From JAXLSZ01 sp046330315 (lineage in GTDB: Bacteria > Actinomycetota > Thermoleophilia > Solirubrobacterales > 70-9): DNA of 64,000 nt. This document shows positions 59,466 to 64,000 of the stretch, in pieces; position 1 is the stretch's first letter, and every line of letters starts with the position of its first letter. The notes beneath the pieces are model-generated. The model ran no database searches, was not told the origin of the DNA, and worked only from the letters and a program-made list of their open reading frames with translations. The translations under genes were made by a program, and so were the position numbers. Where the stretch lies: the NCBI GenBank assembly GCA_046330315.1, contig JAXLSZ010000009.1, positions 62,001 through 126,000 of the forward strand, written 5' to 3'.

Positions 59466-60283
59466 CCCAGCTCCAGCGCCCGCAGGGCGGCGCCCCGTGC
59501 CTCGACGAACTCCGGCGCGGTGACGGCGGCGTCGCGCTCGGGGCTCCTCGGCGCCGGCGCCGAGAGCTCGGCGACGACCCTCCCGGGACGCGGCGAGAGC
59601 ACGGCGACCCTCTCGCAGAGGTAGAGGGCCTCCTCGACGTCGTGGGTGACCAGGACCACGGTGCGCGGGTCGGCGGCGAGCGCCCCGGCCAGCCACTGCT
59701 GCATCTCGGCGCGGGTGATCGCGTCGAGCGCCGCGAAGGGCTCGTCGAGCAGCAGCACCGGCTTGCCGCTGAGCAGCGTGCGCAGGAAGGCGACCCGCTG
59801 GCGCATCCCGCCCGAGAGCTCCTGCGGGCGCGAGCGCTCGAAGCCGCCCAGCCCGAACCGCTGGAACAGGCGTGCCGCCCGCCGACGGGCCTCGGTGCGG
59901 CCGGCGCCGCGGTTGCGCAGCGCCAGGGCGGCGTTGTCGATCGCCGTGAACCAGGGAAGCAGGAGGTCTCGCTGAGGCATGTAGGCGCAGGCCCGGAGTC
60001 GCTCGGCGCTCCCGCTGCCGGATCCCGTCGCGATCCGGCCGTCGCTCGGCTCGCGAAGCCCCGCGATCAGCTCCAGCAGGGTGGACTTCCCGCAGCCGGA
60101 GGGTCCCACCACGCCGAGCACCTGGTGGGGCGCGAGCCGCAGCTCGATTCCCCGCAGCGCCTCGAGGTCGCCGAAGGAGTGGGTCAGCCCCTCGATTGCG
60201 AGTGCGGTGCCCGGATCCCCGAGGCGGTCGGGTCCCTGCTCTGAGACGGGCTCCCGGCCGGGTGCCCCTGTCCTGGTCAACAT
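59459..60283 (-). CDS. thiZ: Thiamine-precursor ABC transporter ATPase
   Basis: 274 residues. Walker A GVVGPSGCGKSTLLELIAG, Q-loop YMPQRDLLLPWF, signature ELSGGMRQRVAFLRTLL, Walker B PVLLLDEPFAALD and switch His LVTHDVEEAL. I chose the ATG behind GGAGGGAGC; the longer open frame upstream runs through the riboswitch and is not coding. The start codon forms the edge of the riboswitch P1 helix. First gene of the ATPase-permease-binding protein operon. Confidence 0.9.
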   Translation of the reverse strand: MLTRTGAPGREPVSEQGPDRLGDPGTALAIEGLTHSFGDLEALRGIELRLAPHQVLGVVGPSGCGKSTLLELIAGLREPSDGRIATGSGSGSAERLRACAYMPQRDLLLPWFTAIDNAALALRNRGAGRTEARRRAARLFQRFGLGGFERSRPQELSGGMRQRVAFLRTLLSGKPVLLLDEPFAALDAITRAEMQQWLAGALAADPRTVVLVTHDVEEALYLCERVAVLSPRPGRVVAELSAPAPRSPERDAAVTAPEFVEARGAALRALELGR

Positions 60284-60395
60284 GCTCCCTCCGCGCGCAT
60301 TACCGCACAGGTTCTGAGGGTCGGCGCCGGGGCCCCGCCGTTCGGGGATGGCCGCCATCTCAGCCCGCATTCCCGCGAGCTCCCCTGGGTTGTCC
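60275..60395 (-). promoter_or_regulatory. TPP (THI-box) riboswitch
   Basis: On the minus strand the ordered conserved blocks are AGGGGAGC, GGCTGAGAT, CGACCCTCAGAACCTG, TGCGGTAATGCGCGCGGAGGGA. These are the diagnostic THI-box sequences. P1 can pair GGACAAC with GTTGACC (6 of 7), where the 3' strand begins at the G of the ATG. The GGAGGG ribosome-binding site lies inside the aptamer. TPP binding would hide both, so control is translational. No terminator follows. Confidence 0.93.
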
Positions 60396-60400
60396 ATCCA

Positions 60401-60406
60401 AGTCTA
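60401..60406 (-). promoter_or_regulatory. -10 box of the thiamine transporter operon
   Basis: TAGACT on the minus strand ends 6 nt before the 5' strand of riboswitch P1, so the RNA would begin at the aptamer. Confidence 0.55.
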
Positions 60407-60496
60407 GACCCGATGGGCGGGGCCTCCGGGCGTCGAGTTGGGGCCGCCAACGGGTCCCGGGCCGGAGATCGGCACGGCTGCCCGCCGAATTGCTAC

Positions 60497-60587
60497 TATC
60501 CTGGCCTTCTTACCCTTTTGACTAAGGAAATCAGGAATACCCCGGAAGCGGCCCCTGGGTAGGGCACGCCCCGGTCAAGGCACTGGA
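60497..60587 (+). promoter_or_regulatory. Promoter and possible operator of the TauE/SafE gene
   Basis: TACTAT at about 60494-60499 fits a -10 box. Downstream, TTGACTAAGGAAATCAGG (60517-60534) is an AT-rich element in an otherwise GC-rich leader and has imperfect dyad symmetry. It could bind the Rrf2-family regulator encoded next to tauE. The leader is about 85 nt. Confidence 0.4.
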
Positions 60588-61556
60588 ATGGACCCGGCAA
60601 TCATTCTGTTTGGACTCGGCGTGGGCGTGCTCGTCGGCATGACGGGGATGGGCGGCGGCTCCCTGATGACCCCGCTGCTGATCCTCATCTTCGGGATCCA
60701 GCCGACCACGGCGATCGGCACCGACATCTTCTACTCCGCCGTCACCAAGTCGTTCGGGGGCTGGCGCCACCTGAAGATGCGGACGGTCAACATGGGCCTC
60801 ACCTTCTGGCTGGCGGTCGGCTCGGTCCCGGCCGCCGTCGCCGGCGTCTTCCTGATCTCCTGGGTGGCCGACCAGGTCGGCGAGGACAAGCTCGACTCGC
60901 TGCTCTACGCGATGCTCGGTGGAACCCTGCTGATGGTCGGGATCATCACGCTCGGCCGGGCGCTCTTCCTCAGCAACCTGATCGAGGAGCGCGACGACTT
61001 CGAGATCAAGCACCGCCACAAGGTCGCGGCGGTCGTGATCGGGGCGACCACGGGTTTCGTGATCGGGATCACCTCGGCCGGCTCGGGCACCGTGATCGCG
61101 ATCCTGCTGATCACCGTCTTCCGCCTCTCGCCGCGGCGGGTGGTCGGCACCGACATCTTCCATGCGGCGATCCTGCTCTGGGCGGCCGGCATCGCCCACG
61201 TGATCAGTGGCAACGTGGATTTCTCGCTGGCCGGGAACATCCTGCTCGGCTCCGTGCCCGGGGTGATGATCGGCTCGGCCCTCTCCGGGAAGGCGCCGAC
61301 CGGGTTCCTGCGCACCGCCCTGGGGCTGGTGCTGTTCGCCTCGGGCATCGTGACGATCCAGAAGGGGGACCCCAACGTGTGGCCGGTGGCGGCCGCCGTG
61401 GCCGGGGTGGGCCTCGGCCTGATCCTCGCGGCTCCCCATTACCTCAACCGCAGGCGTGAGCGCAACGGGAAGAGCGAGCCCCCGGATGAGATCACCGGGC
61501 CCGGGCAGGCCCCGCACGACCGCGGCGAGGACCTCACCCCCGAAGTCGTGGGCTGA
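60588..61556 (+). CDS. TauE/SafE family permease (sulfite/organosulfonate exporter)
   Basis: 322 residues, eight membrane helices. Two TauE/SafE half-repeats are visible: GMTGMGGGSLMTPLLILIFG with PTTAIGTDI, and GITSAGSGTVIAILLI with VVGTDIFHAAIL. Members move sulfite, sulfonates or related anions. An Rrf2-type regulator gene follows on the same strand, which in many bacteria links to sulfur assimilation. The hydrophilic C-terminal 40 residues are charged and probably cytoplasmic. Confidence 0.88.
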   Translation: MDPAIILFGLGVGVLVGMTGMGGGSLMTPLLILIFGIQPTTAIGTDIFYSAVTKSFGGWRHLKMRTVNMGLTFWLAVGSVPAAVAGVFLISWVADQVGEDKLDSLLYAMLGGTLLMVGIITLGRALFLSNLIEERDDFEIKHRHKVAAVVIGATTGFVIGITSAGSGTVIAILLITVFRLSPRRVVGTDIFHAAILLWAAGIAHVISGNVDFSLAGNILLGSVPGVMIGSALSGKAPTGFLRTALGLVLFASGIVTIQKGDPNVWPVAAAVAGVGLGLILAAPHYLNRRRERNGKSEPPDEITGPGQAPHDRGEDLTPEVVG

Positions 61557-61696
61557 GGCGGGGCGCCTCACGGCGCGTCCTTCCAGGCCGGCGCCCCCCG
61601 CCCCCGGGCTCATCGGGGGCCGCCGTGGCCGGTGGCGGGCTCCCAGGGTGCCGACCGCAACGTTGCCCGCGCCCACCCGGTGATTTACTGCGGCCC

Positions 61697-62155
61697 ATGC
61701 GGGTCACGGCAAAGGTCGATTACGCGGTCCGGGCCGCCGCCGAGCTTGCGGCGGCTGAGGACGAGGGCCCGGTGAAGGGCGAGAAGCTCGCCGACGCCCA
61801 GGACATCCCCCTGCAGTTCCTCGAGCACATTCTGCTCGAGCTCAAGCACGCCGGCATCGTGCGGGCCCGGCGCGGGGCGAAGGGCGGGTACTGGCTCGCC
61901 CGCCCGGCCGACGACGTGACGGTGGCCGAGGTCGTGCGGGCCGTCGAGGGCCCGATCGCCAACGTCCAGTCGGCGCCGCCTGAGTCGATCTCCTACCGCG
62001 GCAACGCAGAGCACCTCAAGGAGGTCTGGATCGCGGTCCGCGCCAACCTCCGCGCGGTGCTCGAGCAGGTGACCCTCGCCGACCTGGTCAGCGGCGACCT
62101 GCCGCCGGTGGTCGAGCACGCCACCGGCTCACCGGACGCCTGGGCCCCCCGCTAG
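61697..62155 (+). CDS. Rrf2-family transcriptional regulator
   Basis: 152 residues. The winged helix-turn-helix is MRVTAKVDYAVRAAAELAAA, then LADAQDIPLQFLEHILLELKHAGIV and RGAKGGYWLARPADDVTVAEV (split). None of the three cluster-binding cysteines of IscR/NsrR is present, so it resembles CymR-type sulfur regulators rather than Fe-S sensors. A TTTACT -10 box lies 7 nt before the ATG (leaderless). Likely target: the TauE/SafE gene. Confidence 0.88.
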   Translation: MRVTAKVDYAVRAAAELAAAEDEGPVKGEKLADAQDIPLQFLEHILLELKHAGIVRARRGAKGGYWLARPADDVTVAEVVRAVEGPIANVQSAPPESISYRGNAEHLKEVWIAVRANLRAVLEQVTLADLVSGDLPPVVEHATGSPDAWAPR

Positions 62156-62216
62156 CGGCGGCTCCCGGCTCCCGGCGGCCCCCGCCTGGCGGATGTCTCG
62201 CCTGGCGACCCCCGCC

Positions 62217-62259
62217 GAGAGTGAAGATAAGCATCAATGCGATGGTTTCGATCACTCTC
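62217..62259. terminator. Inverted repeat in convergent spacer
   Basis: GAGAGTGA/TCACTCTC arms 27 nt apart, in an AT-richer loop (AAGATAAGCATCAATGCGATGG). It lies between the 3' ends of the Rrf2 and VWA genes and probably acts in termination in both directions. No U-tract. Confidence 0.4.
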
Positions 62260-62315
62260 GCCGGCGGCGTTGCGGGGTCAATCCGCCGCCGGGACGCCGC
62301 CAGCGGCGCCGGGGG

Positions 62316-63722
62316 TCAGTCGCTCGCCGGGACGCCACCCGCGACGACGTTGACGAAGTTCTCGAGGTGCCGGGTCGTCCAGCACTCGAAGGCCCCGTCG
62401 CAGAAGGGCTCATAGGCCGACATCACCGAGTCCCCGTAGTTCCAGTAGAGGCGCGGCTCGGGGTTGAGCCAGAAGAGGCGGCCGGCGCGCTCGGAGACGG
62501 TTGCGAAGACCTCGGCGTGGGGCTGGCGCCCGTTGGTGCGGGCGTCGCCCAGCACGATCACGGTGGAGCGCGGGTCGAGCTCCTCGGCGATCTCCTCGAG
62601 GAACTCCAGCCAGACCCGGCCGTAGTCGGTATAGCCCGAGACGTCGGCGACGCCGCCCTCGCTGGTGATCCGGTTGGAGATCTCCGCGAAGTCGCGCTCG
62701 TGCTCGAAGATCTGCGTGACCTCGGAGATCCGCTCGATGAACACGAAGCTGCGCAGCTTGCGGAAGGAGTCGTGCAGCGCGTGCAGCACGCTGAGGAAGA
62801 AGACGCTGGCCGATGTGACCGAGGTCGAGACGTCGCAGAGCACGTAGATCTCCGGCCGGCGTGGGCGGCGGGGACGGTATCGCAGGCTGAGCGGCACGCC
62901 GCCGGTCTGCAGCGAGGCGCGCATCGTTCGCCGCACGTCCACCGCGCGGTCGCGCCTGCGCCCGCGGTGCTCGTGGCCCAGGGTGGCGAGCCGCCGCTTC
63001 ATCTGCGCCACCGCCCGGTGCACCGCGGCGAGGTCCTGGGCCGCGGTGGTGGGAAGGGTCCGGTCCAGCTCGGCGAGCGGCCGGGAGGGGGGCAGCGTCC
63101 GGGTGCGCTCGATCAGGCCGCGCTCCAGCTCGCGGCGCAGGTGGCGCTCGAAGCGGTTGAGCTGCTCGCGGTCGAGCTTCACCGGCTCGCCGCTGCCGTC
63201 CTCGGCGGGGGGCTGGGTGCCGGCCGCCAGCCCCAGCGTCCGGCGGATCCGCTGCACGTCCACCCCGACCACTCCCGAGCCCTCGCCGCGGCGGCCGAAG
63301 GCGGCGATTGCCAGCCTCGCCAGGTCGCGCATCTCCCCGTCGTTCCCGGCCACGATCGCCTCGCGGATCGCCTCGCGGAGCTGGTCTATGTCGAGCCGTT
63401 CGCCCCCCTCGTGGCGGGTTCCCTCCTCGGTCAGCTCCCTCTCGACCGCCTCGGCCTCGGCCCCGCGGAAGAAGTAGCGCTCGAAGAGCAGCTCGAAGAC
63501 CCTGCGGTCCTCCTGGGACTTGGCGATCGTCGCGGCCAGTGCCTCGCGGAAGTCCTCCTGCCGCCCCCAGGGGATTTGCTCCAGCGCCCCGAAGGCGTCG
63601 AGGATCTCCGAGGTCCCGACCGCCACCCCCTCGCCGCGCAGCTCCTCGCAGAAGGCGACGATCTTCGGCGCCAGTCCCGGGGGGCCCGGCTCCAGCTTCG
63701 GCCCGTAGGGGGAGGAGCTCAA
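62316..63722 (-). CDS. VWA domain protein, CoxE-like
   Basis: 468 residues. Residues 1-250 are helical and charged. The CoxE/VWA domain is about 265-450: the MIDAS motif CDVSTSVTSAS, then SGYTDYGRVWLEFLEE and TVIVLGDARTNGRQPHAEVF. The TTG start overlaps the stop of the MoxR-like gene (TTGA). MoxR-CoxE pairs act as ATP-driven chaperones that insert cofactors or metals into partner enzymes. No partner enzyme is in the window. Confidence 0.85.
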   Translation of the reverse strand: MSSSPYGPKLEPGPPGLAPKIVAFCEELRGEGVAVGTSEILDAFGALEQIPWGRQEDFREALAATIAKSQEDRRVFELLFERYFFRGAEAEAVERELTEEGTRHEGGERLDIDQLREAIREAIVAGNDGEMRDLARLAIAAFGRRGEGSGVVGVDVQRIRRTLGLAAGTQPPAEDGSGEPVKLDREQLNRFERHLRRELERGLIERTRTLPPSRPLAELDRTLPTTAAQDLAAVHRAVAQMKRRLATLGHEHRGRRRDRAVDVRRTMRASLQTGGVPLSLRYRPRRPRRPEIYVLCDVSTSVTSASVFFLSVLHALHDSFRKLRSFVFIERISEVTQIFEHERDFAEISNRITSEGGVADVSGYTDYGRVWLEFLEEIAEELDPRSTVIVLGDARTNGRQPHAEVFATVSERAGRLFWLNPEPRLYWNYGDSVMSAYEPFCDGAFECWTTRHLENFVNVVAGGVPASD

Positions 63723-64000
63723 CCCGCCGGCGCGTCGGCCGCCCCGGCCAGCCGCACGCCGACCCGCTCGGCGACCAGGTCTATGTCGGTGCGGTGCTTG
63801 ATCAGGATCGACATCGAGCGCTGGAAGGTCTCGCGGTCGATGTCCTCCGCGCCCAGCAGCAACAGCGTCCGCGCCCAGTCGATGGACTCGGCGATCGAGG
63901 GCGGCTTCTTGAGGTCCAGCTCGCGGATCGACTGCACGATCTCCACCAGCCGGCGGGCCATCGTCTCCGACAGCTCGGGGGCGTGGAGCCTGACGATCTC
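63719..64000 (-). CDS. MoxR-family AAA ATPase, C-terminal end (cut by window edge)
   Basis: The last 93 codons are inside the window. The segment RLHAPELSETMARRLVEIVQ and ELDLKKPPSIAESIDWARTLLLLG is typical of the C-terminal lid of MoxR ATPases (pattern K-x-P-S-x-x-E-x-x-D-W). Walker motifs lie beyond the edge. Overlap with the VWA gene start indicates one operon. Confidence 0.82.
   Translation of the reverse strand, partial: EIVRLHAPELSETMARRLVEIVQSIRELDLKKPPSIAESIDWARTLLLLGAEDIDRETFQRSMSILIKHRTDIDLVAERVGVRLAGAADAPAG

Noticed and set aside
60284..60397. N-terminal extension of the transporter ATPase starting MDNPGELAG
   Set aside because: The sequence is the TPP aptamer read as codons. The ATG behind GGAGGGAGC fits the family length.

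Overview
The window is about 70% G+C. It carries actinobacterial-type genes: an mIHF-like nucleoid protein, an FprA-type ferredoxin reductase, actinobacterial HemQ, a holin-III/DUF3618 membrane trio and YrbE-type permeases. Many genes start with GTG or TTG, and many starts lie 6-9 nt after a TANNNT -10 box, so leaderless mRNAs look common. Together with long secreted PD40/TolB-like proteins and a paralogous set of sorbosone-dehydrogenase propellers, this suggests a Thermoleophilia/Solirubrobacterales-like actinobacterium. That placement is inference from gene content, not from a marker gene. I see no rRNA, tRNA, CRISPR array, transposase or prophage.

Layout. 1-6.4 kb: acyl-CoA metabolism (acyl-CoA dehydrogenase start, crotonase, carboxyltransferase, BKACE, CaiB/BaiF CoA-transferase, MerR regulator). 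6.4-14.3 kb: two extended-SDR enzymes, a nitrilase-TetR pair behind a palindromic operator, a holin-III/DUF3618 membrane operon, DegV, and an Fe-S module (HesB/ErpA-type carrier, CGFS glutaredoxin, BolA). 14.4-23 kb: two very long secreted repeat proteins, FprA and a third PD40 protein. 23-33.7 kb: HemQ, a phosphatase-like membrane protein, a glycosyltransferase-flippase fusion, and cobalamin-dependent methionine synthase behind a SAM-I riboswitch. 34-41 kb: aldehyde dehydrogenase, then four tandem PQQ-type sugar dehydrogenase paralogues and a lipoprotein. 41.9-50 kb: two MlaE/YrbE permeases with an MlaF-like ATPase, an MMPL/RND exporter, a thioredoxin-fold protein and small conserved proteins. 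50-57.5 kb: mIHF with a structured leader, a serine-palmitoyltransferase-like enzyme divergent from a GNAT-like protein (a possible sphingolipid locus), an AlkA-like glycosylase and a PAS-GAF-GGDEF-EAL protein. 57.5-64 kb: a thiamine-precursor ABC transporter under a TPP riboswitch, TauE/SafE with an Rrf2 regulator, and a CoxE-type VWA/MoxR pair.

The most unusual property is at the DNA level. About fifteen short tandem-repeat arrays, each with its own sequence, sit at gene starts, gene ends and inter-domain linkers. Arrays inside frames have units that are multiples of three (27, 39, 39, 42, 45, 48 bp); most non-coding arrays do not (22, 23, 25, 25, 28 bp). One array expands a loop inside the MetH activation domain. 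Other signals worth checking are two identical 44-bp palindromic elements in a divergent promoter region, two translational riboswitches whose closing helices overlap start codons, and the SPT/GNAT pair.

Reading frames were judged from protein motifs, start context and G+C shadowing. Long antisense frames without recognisable motifs were left out.
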